Assembly (NCBI GenBank): GCA_905188025.1
Contig: CAJJKI010000004.1
Location: 1-64,000 of the forward strand
Source of the DNA: an uncultured Eubacteriales bacterium
GTDB taxonomy: Bacteria; Bacillota_I; Bacilli_A; RF39; UBA660
Direction of reading: 5' to 3'
Length of the DNA: 64,000 nt
The notes under the pieces were generated by a model that was not told the origin of the DNA, ran no database searches, and saw only the letters and a list, made by a program, of their open reading frames with translations. The position numbers and the translations under genes are program-made. Shown piece by piece: positions 1 to 9,278 of this stretch. Position 1 is the first letter of the stretch, and each line of letters starts with the position of its first letter.

Positions 1-852
<852 letters not shown>

Positions 853-1040
853 CACCATTTTTTGTTATCCTAATTTGATGAGATTCTTCAATAAAATCAT
901 CTATGACATTTTCCGTCAAAAAAATGTCACCACATTATCCAGTTTTCAAAGAACTTCTTGAAAGAGTTAACACTCTTTCAAAACTAAGCAAAACATTTTA
1001 TTCATAGCACTCTTTTCGTTCGTTTCTTTTCTTTCTCCAT
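853..1040 (-). other. 16S-23S internal transcribed spacer without tRNA
   Basis: A short spacer of about 188 bases that contains no tRNA gene. It carries GTTCTTTGAAAACTGG near 939-955, a near-copy of a segment in the 16S leader (2668-2685). In Firmicutes such copies pair around the mature rRNAs and act in rRNA processing. No gene is seen here. Confidence 0.85.
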
Positions 1041-2600
<1,560 letters not shown>

Positions 2601-2724
2601 AAATCTCTAACGAGATATTAAGCTTTTTATAAGTTTAAATTCTGCTACTCAAATTGACGTTTTGCTCAGTTTTCAAAGAACATTTTCTTTCTTTATCAAG
2701 GGGTTTTTCCCGATGACAGTTAAT

Positions 2725-2753
2725 AATATACCAAACTATTCAGCCAATGTCAA
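2725..2753 (-). promoter_or_regulatory. rRNA promoter P2
   Basis: Minus-strand TTGACA (2748-2753) and TATATT (2725-2730) separated by 17 bases, a near-consensus sigma-A promoter about 125 bases before the 16S gene. It is the downstream member of a tandem pair. Confidence 0.88.
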
Positions 2754-2809
2754 CACTTTTTTAAAAGTTTTTTCAATTTTTTTAAAATTTGTTGATTATT
2801 GTATTTTTT

Positions 2810-2837
2810 AGGGTTAATTCTTATACTTTTTAACCCT
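2810..2837 (-). other. Hairpin between rrn P1 and P2
   Basis: An inverted repeat with arms AGGGTTAA/TTAACCCT and a loop of about 12 bases lies just downstream of the P1 start site. It is not followed by a T-run on the minus strand, so it is not a clear terminator. The 2601-2948 stretch otherwise holds only the rRNA leader and two promoters. Confidence 0.4.
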
Positions 2838-2871
2838 ATTTTTACGGTTTTGGCTTTCAAAGTTCTAATTC

Positions 2872-2900
2872 ATTGTATCGCTTTATATGTGCTTTGTCAA
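2872..2900 (-). promoter_or_regulatory. rRNA promoter P1
   Basis: Minus-strand TTGACA (2895-2900) and TACAAT (2872-2877) with a 17-base spacer. It lies between the lgt-trxB stop codon and P2, so it can only serve the rRNA operon. Confidence 0.85.
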
Positions 2901-2948
2901 TCCTTTTTTAAAGCTTTGATTTTAGTTTGGCATATTACTACTCTTTTT

Positions 2949-4628
2949 TTACTTTTTACTATTTTTATTTTTCTTTATTATACTATATGCGACCATTGTA
3001 CCTTCTGATGAGGCAGTTGTTAATTGATAAACATTTTTCTTTATAACGTCACCGCAGGCATATACATTATCAATGTTTGTCATGCATTCATCATCTACTT
3101 TAATAAAGCCTTTATCTTTTTCTACATTAAAGATTTCAGCACTAGGTACGCTTCCAATTGATATGAATAAACCAGTTACATCAATTTTATTTCCATTATC
3201 TAATAAAATTGAAGCTAATCTGTCATTCTCTATATTATATTCTGTAATATTAGAATTATACACACATTTAATGTTTTCAGTATTTTCAACGTCATTTATT
3301 AGAGTTTGGTCACCTCTAAAAGTTTCTCCTCGGTGAATAAGTGTTACTGTATGGCATATTTTTGAGAGATATAATGCTTCTTCTAAGGCACTATTTCCGC
3401 CACCTACTACAGCGACGTCTTGTCCTTTATATAAATTGCCATCACAAAGAGCGCAGTAACTAATTCCTTTACCGGCATACTTGTCATCATCACCAAATAG
3501 TTTTTTGCTTAGACGACCTGTGGCTATAATTAAGTATTTGCATGTTAATTTGTGATTAAGAGTGTTGATAATTTTTTCTTCTTGATTTAATTCAGTAGAT
3601 ATTACTTTATCAAATAAATATTCAATTTTTAAATTTTCTACTTGATCATATATTTCTTTAGCCAAATCTGGACCATTTATTTTTAGAAATCCAGGATAGT
3701 TTTCAATGTCAGTTATTCTATTTAATTGGCCACCTGGAGCGTTTTCTTCTATTATTAGTGGATTTAGTCCACCCCTTTTTAAATATATTGCTGCTGTCAT
3801 ACCGGCTATTCCTGAACCAATGACAATTGCATCATAATGTTTATTCATTTGCTTTCCTTCTTCCTTTATTTTTTTTATTATTACTACTATTATACCTATT
3901 ATTCCAATTATTATCAAGAGTAATGAAACAATTTGACTGATTCTTAAAGAGCCTAAATAAAGGCTATCAGTGCGCATTCCTTCTATATATAAACGACCTA
4001 GGCCATACCAAATAAAGTAACTACATGTCATAATTCCAGTTTTTCTTTTGGTAATTTTTCTAATTATAATCAAAATGACAAAGCCTAGGACACACCAAAG
4101 TGACTCATATAAAAATGTTGGAGCATAATACAAGCCGTTAATGTGCATACCATCAATGATGAATTGTGGCAAGTGTAATTTTTCTAAAAATTCTAGTGAT
4201 ACTACTGGGCCGTGTGCTTCTTGATTAAAGAAATTCCCCCATCTACCTATTCCTTGTGCTAGTAAAAGCCCTGGAACAATTATGTCGGTTGTTTTAATAA
4301 TGCTTTGTTTTTGTTTTTTGGCATAGTAGACTATAGCGATAAAGCCGCCTATTACAGCACCATAAATTGCAAGACCGCCTTCCCATATTTTTAAAATTGA
4401 GAGAATATCATTTTGATATGTAGAAAAATTAAATATTACATAATATAGACGGGCTCCTATTATTCCAAAAATTATTAATGATATTAGTAGGTCGCTAATG
4501 TATGATGACATGCCTACTCTTTTACTTTCTTTGATGGCCAAATATATACCTGTTAGGATAGCTATTAACATAGTTACCGAATAGTAGTAAATTTTTATTG
4601 GTCCTAGGGTTAATAGTACTCTATCCAT
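2949..4628 (-). CDS. lgt-trxB: Prolipoprotein diacylglyceryl transferase fused to thioredoxin reductase
   Basis: One 559-residue frame joins two enzymes. Residues 1-255 are Lgt, a multi-pass membrane enzyme that moves diacylglyceryl from phosphatidylglycerol to the lipobox cysteine of prolipoproteins; the signature GRWGNFFNQEAHG is present. Residues 261-559 are a FAD/NADPH thioredoxin reductase with GSGIAG, the redox motif CALCDG, GGGNSA and a terminal CGDV motif. A Met at 3848, with AGGAAAG just ahead, could allow separate translation of TrxB. In many Bacilli the two are separate neighbours; an in-frame fusion would tether the reductase to the inner membrane face. A thioredoxin lies 1.3 kb away. 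The start overlaps yvlD by 8 bases. Lgt and TrxB assignments are firm; the functional consequence of the fusion is inference. Confidence 0.95.
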   Translation of the reverse strand: MDRVLLTLGPIKIYYYSVTMLIAILTGIYLAIKESKRVGMSSYISDLLISLIIFGIIGARLYYVIFNFSTYQNDILSILKIWEGGLAIYGAVIGGFIAIVYYAKKQKQSIIKTTDIIVPGLLLAQGIGRWGNFFNQEAHGPVVSLEFLEKLHLPQFIIDGMHINGLYYAPTFLYESLWCVLGFVILIIIRKITKRKTGIMTCSYFIWYGLGRLYIEGMRTDSLYLGSLRISQIVSLLLIIIGIIGIIVVIIKKIKEEGKQMNKHYDAIVIGSGIAGMTAAIYLKRGGLNPLIIEENAPGGQLNRITDIENYPGFLKINGPDLAKEIYDQVENLKIEYLFDKVISTELNQEEKIINTLNHKLTCKYLIIATGRLSKKLFGDDDKYAGKGISYCALCDGNLYKGQDVAVVGGGNSALEEALYLSKICHTVTLIHRGETFRGDQTLINDVENTENIKCVYNSNITEYNIENDRLASILLDNGNKIDVTGLFISIGSVPSAEIFNVEKDKGFIKVDDECMTNIDNVYACGDVIKKNVYQLTTASSEGTMVAYSIIKKNKNSKK

Positions 4629-5109
4629 TTTTGTTAGTTCCTTTTGTAATTGGTTTTAGAACTAGACCTTCCATTAATATATTTAGGAAAGAAATTATGA
4701 TTGCAATAATAAATGGAGCGAAAAAACCACTAAGATAAAAATTCTTTGTACCTAAAATTAAACTAGTTAAGTATAGAATAATAACATTTGAGAGAGGATA
4801 TAGTAGTCCCCAACTCATTATTGTTAAAGGCAATGTAATGTAATTTATAATTGGTTTTATTGTTTGATTTAAAACATAGATAATTATTGAAGCTAATAAA
4901 GCGTAAATGCCATAGTGTGATAAATTTATTTGAAATGATTTAAATAGTGCTGACACTACTACCAAAACGATAGCATAACCTATCATATAAATTAACCATT
5001 CCACAAATTTGTTATTTATTAATTTATGATAAGGCTTATTTTGAACGTTTTTTTCTACTTTTTTTACCTCAACAGCCTCAGGTGATTCTATTATTATTTT
5101 CTTTTTCAT
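4621..5109 (-). CDS. yvlD: YvlD-type (phage holin family 4-like) membrane protein
   Basis: A 162-residue protein: a charged N-terminal tail (about 1-35) followed by four predicted membrane helices, with the conserved NQTIKPIINYITLPLTI segment typical of the YvlD/holin-4 family. The biochemical role of the family is not settled. In Bacillus yvlD lies near hprK-lgt, and here it overlaps the lgt-trxB start by 8 bases, so the two are translationally coupled. The start has AAGGAGAATCAC in front of ATG. Confidence 0.8.
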   Translation of the reverse strand: MKKKIIIESPEAVEVKKVEKNVQNKPYHKLINNKFVEWLIYMIGYAIVLVVVSALFKSFQINLSHYGIYALLASIIIYVLNQTIKPIINYITLPLTIMSWGLLYPLSNVIILYLTSLILGTKNFYLSGFFAPFIIAIIISFLNILMEGLVLKPITKGTNKNG

Positions 5110-5138
5110 GTGATTCTCCTTTTAATTTTATTTTTTTA

Positions 5139-5167
5139 ATTATATCATATTTGTAACTGCTTTTAAA
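5139..5167 (-). promoter_or_regulatory. Promoter of yvlD-lgt-trxB
   Basis: Minus-strand TATAAT (5139-5144) preceded by TTTAAA (5162-5167) at 17 bases. The -35 box is weak. It sits 30 bases before the yvlD start. Confidence 0.55.
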
Positions 5168-5302
5168 GTAATTGGACAATTCTTTCACATTTTTCCATAA
5201 TTATTTATATGATTTTTTTATTTGTATTTTTGATAGGAATATTCAAGAAGAAGATTAATACTTGGAGAGGATGATTTTTTTGGTAATATGGTTAAGAAGA
5301 TA

Positions 5303-5329
5303 ATAAAAGAAAAAAGCATTGCTGCTTTT
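5303..5329 (-). terminator. Terminator after khpA
   Basis: Stem AAAAGCA/TGCTTTT with loop GCAA, followed on the minus strand by TTTTTTCTTTT. It begins at the khpA stop codon. Confidence 0.8.
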
Positions 5330-5577
5330 TAGTATGAGTCAACATTAATTTTGACTTTTTTATTATCGCCTAGCGAAGAAGATGCTTGGACGATAGTTCT
5401 GATACTATTAATGATCTTGCCATTTTTACCAATGACTTTACCCATATCATCAGATGATATTAGGACTTCTATTTGAATAGTATTTTCTTCTTCTGTTTCA
5501 AATTCTTTTACAGAAACTGATTCTGAATCAGTAACAATTTTTTTGATAATTGTTTCGGTTAATGCTACTAAATCCAT
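5329..5577 (-). CDS. khpA: KH-domain RNA-binding protein KhpA
   Basis: An 82-residue single KH domain with the RNA-contacting loop GKVIGKNGK around residues 46-54. KhpA proteins bind RNA, usually as dimers or with KhpB/EloR, and influence cell elongation in several Firmicutes. It directly follows rpsP; the last base of the rpsP stop region meets the khpA start at 5577, the same order as rpsP-ylqC in Bacillus. Transcription ends in the hairpin overlapping its stop codon. Confidence 0.92.
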   Translation of the reverse strand: MDLVALTETIIKKIVTDSESVSVKEFETEEENTIQIEVLISSDDMGKVIGKNGKIINSIRTIVQASSSLGDNKKVKINVDSY

Positions 5578-5849
5578 TATTCACCTAATTTAGATTCATG
5601 AAATTTCTTCATGATTCCTGCTTTACTTAATAGATTTTTTACAGTATCAGTTGGGATTGCTCCTTTATGTAACCATTCAAGAGCTAATTCTTCATTAATT
5701 TTAATTTCAGCAGGAGCTACTAATGGGTTGTATGTTCCTATTAAAGCAATGAATTTTCCATCTCTTGGACTTCTTGAGTCAGCAACTACCACTCTGTAAA
5801 ATGGAGCTTTCTTAGCGCCCATTCTTTTTAATCTCATTTTTACTGCCAT
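5577..5849 (-). CDS. rpsP: 30S ribosomal protein bS16
   Basis: Ninety residues beginning [14 protein letters not shown], the invariant bS16 N-terminus. The start at 5849 was chosen because the conserved sequence begins there and AAGGAGG lies at proper distance; the upstream in-frame extension (to 5870) covers the ribosome-binding site. It opens a two-gene operon with khpA. The usual later partners (rimM, trmD, rplS) are absent; rplS is at 17847. Confidence 0.97.
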   Translation of the reverse strand: MAVKMRLKRMGAKKAPFYRVVVADSRSPRDGKFIALIGTYNPLVAPAEIKINEELALEWLHKGAIPTDTVKNLLSKAGIMKKFHESKLGE

Positions 5850-5875
5850 GATTATTCCTCCTTCACACATTTAAT

Positions 5876-5904
5876 ATGATAGCATATTGTTAAAGTGCTG
5901 TCAA
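5876..5904 (-). promoter_or_regulatory. Promoter of rpsP-khpA
   Basis: Minus-strand TTGACA (5899-5904), 17-base spacer, TATCAT (5876-5881). The rpsP start codon is 27 bases downstream. Confidence 0.85.
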
Positions 5905-5919
5905 CCTTTTTTTGATACA

Positions 5920-6219
5920 CTATTTATTACTAATGAATTTTTCAACTTGTTCTTGTGACATAAAGCCAATGTTTCTTTTTACTTCTTCGCCATTTTCAAA
6001 AAGAATTACTGTAGGAATACTCATAATACCATATTCTCTAGATAGTTTTTCAAATTTGTCAACATCTACTTTGATGACTTTTATGTCGCTAGAAACTTTT
6101 TCTAATATTGGGGAAAGCATTTTGCATGGTCCGCACCAGTTAGCATAGAAATCTACTAAAATTGTTGGTTCTTGAATTAATTTTTTAAAATTTTGTTTCT
6201 CTAAATGTATTATTTCCAT
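5920..6219 (-). CDS. trxA: Thioredoxin
   Basis: A 99-residue cytoplasmic thioredoxin with the active site WCGPC (Cys29 and Cys32), the buried Asp in VDFYANW, and the cis-Pro segment SIPTVILFENG. It reduces protein disulfides with electrons from thioredoxin reductase, here probably the TrxB half of the fusion at 2949-4628. It follows cvpA by 23 bases; in Bacillus trxA also lies downstream of the cvpA-polX-mutS2 cluster. Confidence 0.95.
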   Translation of the reverse strand: MEIIHLEKQNFKKLIQEPTILVDFYANWCGPCKMLSPILEKVSSDIKVIKVDVDKFEKLSREYGIMSIPTVILFENGEEVKRNIGFMSQEQVEKFISNK

Positions 6220-6242
6220 ATTATATTATCTCCTTTTGCATT

Positions 6243-6950
6243 TTAATATTTGTTTAGAAAACTATCATCATTTACAATTACTTTATTTTTGTCAATAAGT
6301 TTTCTAGCAGAATCTTTAGTAATTATTTCATATTTTAACATTAAGTCCATAGCTTCTTCATTTACTTGTTCGTTTGTCTTTGTGCCTTCACTATCGATAA
6401 TAGCATATAAATCATTGTAGATATCTAAAGTTTTATTAGTATACTTTGATAATATTGGAGTCTTTTCCATAATGAAAACGGCGGTTTTTGATTCGTATAC
6501 TTCTTTTAAATTTATTACTGGTAATGTTAAAATGAAGAGAATTAAGTATACCCAAATGTAATTTTCAATTAATCCGACGATGAAGCCTAAAATTTTTGAT
6601 GGGATGCTTAAGATTACAGTGGCTTTTAGTACTTTTTCAATGATACCAGTGAATCCTAAGATTAAACGGTAGACAATTGTTAATACTGAAGCAATAATTA
6701 CAAAAGCAAGCATTTCATAAAAGAGAATGTTCAGTACCTGAATTCCTTTGAAGGCTCCCCATAGGTTAAAAAATGGAAGATTTTCATAAAAAATTACAGA
6801 TAGTTTATTTTTTAGAATGAATGATAGGACTATTACAATTACTAGACCTACAACGCTTGTTAATTTTTTGATGACACCTTCTTTAAAACCAATTACTCCT
6901 CCTAATAAAATAATTAATAGTATAATAGCATCTACTAAATTAATATTCAT
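6243..6950 (-). CDS. cvpA: CvpA family membrane protein
   Basis: A 235-residue protein with an N-terminal membrane region of four predicted helices (about 5-150), matching the CvpA/YshB family, and a charged C-terminal tail. CvpA proteins are linked to colicin V production and envelope stress, but their molecular role is unclear. It is divergent from rnhC with an 85-base gap and followed by trxA, as in Bacillus. Confidence 0.85.
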   Translation of the reverse strand: MNINLVDAIILLIILLGGVIGFKEGVIKKLTSVVGLVIVIVLSFILKNKLSVIFYENLPFFNLWGAFKGIQVLNILFYEMLAFVIIASVLTIVYRLILGFTGIIEKVLKATVILSIPSKILGFIVGLIENYIWVYLILFILTLPVINLKEVYESKTAVFIMEKTPILSKYTNKTLDIYNDLYAIIDSEGTKTNEQVNEEAMDLMLKYEIITKDSARKLIDKNKVIVNDDSFLNKY

Positions 6951-7035
6951 TTTGTGCCTCCTTATGGTAATTATATAATAAATTATGATAAAAATAAAGA
7001 AAAATGTGTTAAAATGTTAATGAGGTGTAAATTAT

Positions 7036-7977
7036 ATGGCTAATAATAAAGTTATTACGAAGGTTTTGGTTGTTGGGGAAAAAACTAAAGAAATGATGAT
7101 TGATTATTTTGATGAGTTTAAGAGGGAAAAAACTCCTCAGTATGCTATATTACAAGCTGATGATGGTGATACGGTTGTAACTTTATACAATTCAGGAAAG
7201 GCTGTTTTTCAAGGAAGAGATGCTGATTTGGCGGCTGATTTTTGGATAGAAACAGAAAAGATTAATTCTGGAACAGCTAAGGTTACTAGTAGCGATAATA
7301 AAAAGGAGAAAAAAGAAGTTGAGAGAAAACTTCCTATTAGAATTAGCTCAATTGGTAGTGATGAGGTGGGTACTGGTGACTTTTTTGGTCCTATCGTTGT
7401 TAGTGCTACTTATGTGGATAAAGCAAATGTTGACTTTTTACTTGATTTAGGTGTAAAAGATTCAAAGAAAATGAGTGATAGTGAAATAATTAAAGTTGTG
7501 CCAGAGATTATTAAGAAAATTCCATATAATACTTTTATACTTACTAATAAGCAATATAATGAAATGTATAGTTCTGATATGAATATGAATAAAATGAAAG
7601 CAATTTTACATAATAAGGTTTTGGCTGGATTTGCTAATAAAGAGAAATATCCATATGAATATGCTGTTGTCGATCAGTTTGAAAATCCTAGAAGTTATTA
7701 CTTTCATTTAAAGGATGCTAGTTTTAAGGTATATAATATAACTTTTTTAACTAAGGCGGAAGATCAATGTCTATCAGTAGCGTGTGCTTCTTTGATAAGT
7801 AGATATATCTTTTTAAGAGAAATGGATAAGATTAGTAAAGATTTAGGAATGGTTTTACCTAAGGGAGCTGGGGATATAGTTAACACGGTGGGGATGGATA
7901 TTGTGAAGAAGTATGGCAAGAATAAGTTACCTGAAATTGCAAAAATGAATTTTAAAAATGTGGAAAAAATTATATAA
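7036..7977 (+). CDS. rnhC: Ribonuclease HIII
   Basis: A 313-residue enzyme that cleaves the RNA strand of RNA-DNA hybrids. An N-terminal substrate-binding domain (about 1-90) is followed by the RNase H fold. The motif SIGSDEVGTGDFFGP holds the catalytic Asp109-Glu110 pair; further acidic residues appear in VVDQF. The GTGD (rather than GRGP) context is typical of type HIII over type HII. The start has GAGGTG 8 bases ahead. It is divergent from cvpA, a conserved arrangement in Bacilli, and ends at a strong hairpin. Confidence 0.95.
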   Translation: MANNKVITKVLVVGEKTKEMMIDYFDEFKREKTPQYAILQADDGDTVVTLYNSGKAVFQGRDADLAADFWIETEKINSGTAKVTSSDNKKEKKEVERKLPIRISSIGSDEVGTGDFFGPIVVSATYVDKANVDFLLDLGVKDSKKMSDSEIIKVVPEIIKKIPYNTFILTNKQYNEMYSSDMNMNKMKAILHNKVLAGFANKEKYPYEYAVVDQFENPRSYYFHLKDASFKVYNITFLTKAEDQCLSVACASLISRYIFLREMDKISKDLGMVLPKGAGDIVNTVGMDIVKKYGKNKLPEIAKMNFKNVEKII

Positions 7978-7999
7978 ATTGTATTATATATTAAGAATT

Positions 8000-8047
8000 C
8001 GTGAATAACTGCTAGCTGGTTAATGTGATAGTATTCACGTTTTTTTA
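8000..8047 (+). terminator. Terminator after rnhC
   Basis: Stem CGTGAATA/TATTCACG followed by TTTTTT, 22 bases after the rnhC stop codon. Its T-run touches the stop codon of the convergent MFS-like gene. Confidence 0.85.
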
Positions 8048-9091
8048 TTTTTGGGAAAGGTTTGGATGATACTGAAAGCTTAGAAAGAAAACACCAATTA
8101 GAAGTAGATACATAGTGATAGTTAATTCTATATTACATAAATAAATTGTACTAAAAATGATGGCTCTAGTTAAACAGAATATTTGTTCACTAGTGATTAG
8201 ATATCTTTCTTTTTCTGACTCTTTAATGTTACTATATAAATTCATGGTGCTGATTAGTTCATTTATTTTTATACCTATTCCTTCTAAGATAGCTATTAAT
8301 AAGAGAAATGTTTGATTAGTGATATTTAATTTTACAAGTAGAACTATGACAAAAAATATATTTATAAATGGATAACTTTTGTGTAAGATACTTTTTTTAG
8401 AAATCAAATATAGGCATATGATAGAGGAAAAGGTTATTATTATATTGAATACTCCAACAAATGAGATCTTTTTAGAAATCGTGTATAAATATAGAGGTTC
8501 TAGTAGTAGAAACAGAATTTTAAACTGATCAAAGATATAAAAGAGAATTTTGTTTTTTGACAAAATTGCTGTTTTTGATATTTTTCTTGATGGGGCACTT
8601 TTGATAAAAATAGTAGGAATGAGACCAATGGCGGTTATTATGACTAAGTAGATAAGATTAAAGTCTTTAATGACAGCATATGAGGCAAGGAAAGAAGCAA
8701 GATAACTTAGAATTAATGATGAACTAATTTTTTTCTTTTCATTTAGCAAAGTCATACCATAATAGTGCCTTATTGGATGATAGGTAAAAATTGATAGTGA
8801 TAAACTTATAGCAATTAAATATGGATTTTGAGAGGTTTTAATTAAACAAAAGGCAATGGCGGAGACGATAGTTGATAGAAATAAGATATATTTATACCCT
8901 ATTCTATTGCCAATTTTTATAGATAATGAACTGATAATAGAGCCAAGGAAGTAAATTATAGCATATAAACCTATTATTGTATGAAATGACATGCCCTTTT
9001 GATAAAGAAATACCACCGAATATATATCTAAAATATTTCTAGAAAATGTAGATATAAAAAGATATGTGTTAAAGAATTTTATATTTTTCAT
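8045..9091 (-). CDS. MFS-like multi-pass membrane protein
   Basis: A 348-residue protein made almost entirely of hydrophobic helices, about ten. The loop GNRIGYKYILFLST after helix 2 resembles the loop 2-3 motif of major facilitator transporters. The substrate cannot be told, and the protein is shorter than a typical 400-residue MFS carrier. There is no good ribosome-binding site before the ATG and no operon partner. The gene lies between two terminators. Confidence 0.6.
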   Translation of the reverse strand: MKNIKFFNTYLFISTFSRNILDIYSVVFLYQKGMSFHTIIGLYAIIYFLGSIISSLSIKIGNRIGYKYILFLSTIVSAIAFCLIKTSQNPYLIAISLSLSIFTYHPIRHYYGMTLLNEKKKISSSLILSYLASFLASYAVIKDFNLIYLVIITAIGLIPTIFIKSAPSRKISKTAILSKNKILFYIFDQFKILFLLLEPLYLYTISKKISFVGVFNIIITFSSIICLYLISKKSILHKSYPFINIFFVIVLLVKLNITNQTFLLLIAILEGIGIKINELISTMNLYSNIKESEKERYLITSEQIFCLTRAIIFSTIYLCNIELTITMYLLLIGVFFLSFQYHPNLSQK

Positions 9092-9204
9092 ATTTATTAT
9101 TATGCATTGTTTTTTAAAAATAATAATATTTTTCTATATATTTTGATCATTTTATTGAATTTCGGAGAATTTTTGAATAGATTTTAAAATTATGAATATG
9201 GACA

Positions 9205-9264
9205 TAAAAAAATCCTAAACTTTGTTATTTAGCATATATTAAGATGCCTTTAACTTTTTAGGAC
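9205..9264 (-). terminator. Terminator after alaS
   Basis: Minus-strand stem TCCTAAA/TTTAGGA (9257-9263 with 9213-9219) with a long loop, followed by TTTTTTT. It lies 15 bases past the alaS stop. Confidence 0.75.
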
Positions 9265-9278
9265 TTTTTATTTTATCG

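Noticed and set aside
2799..3008. A 69-codon hydrophobic frame on the plus strand
   Set aside because: It overlaps the rRNA promoter region and the end of lgt-trxB; the hydrophobic look comes from T-rich DNA.
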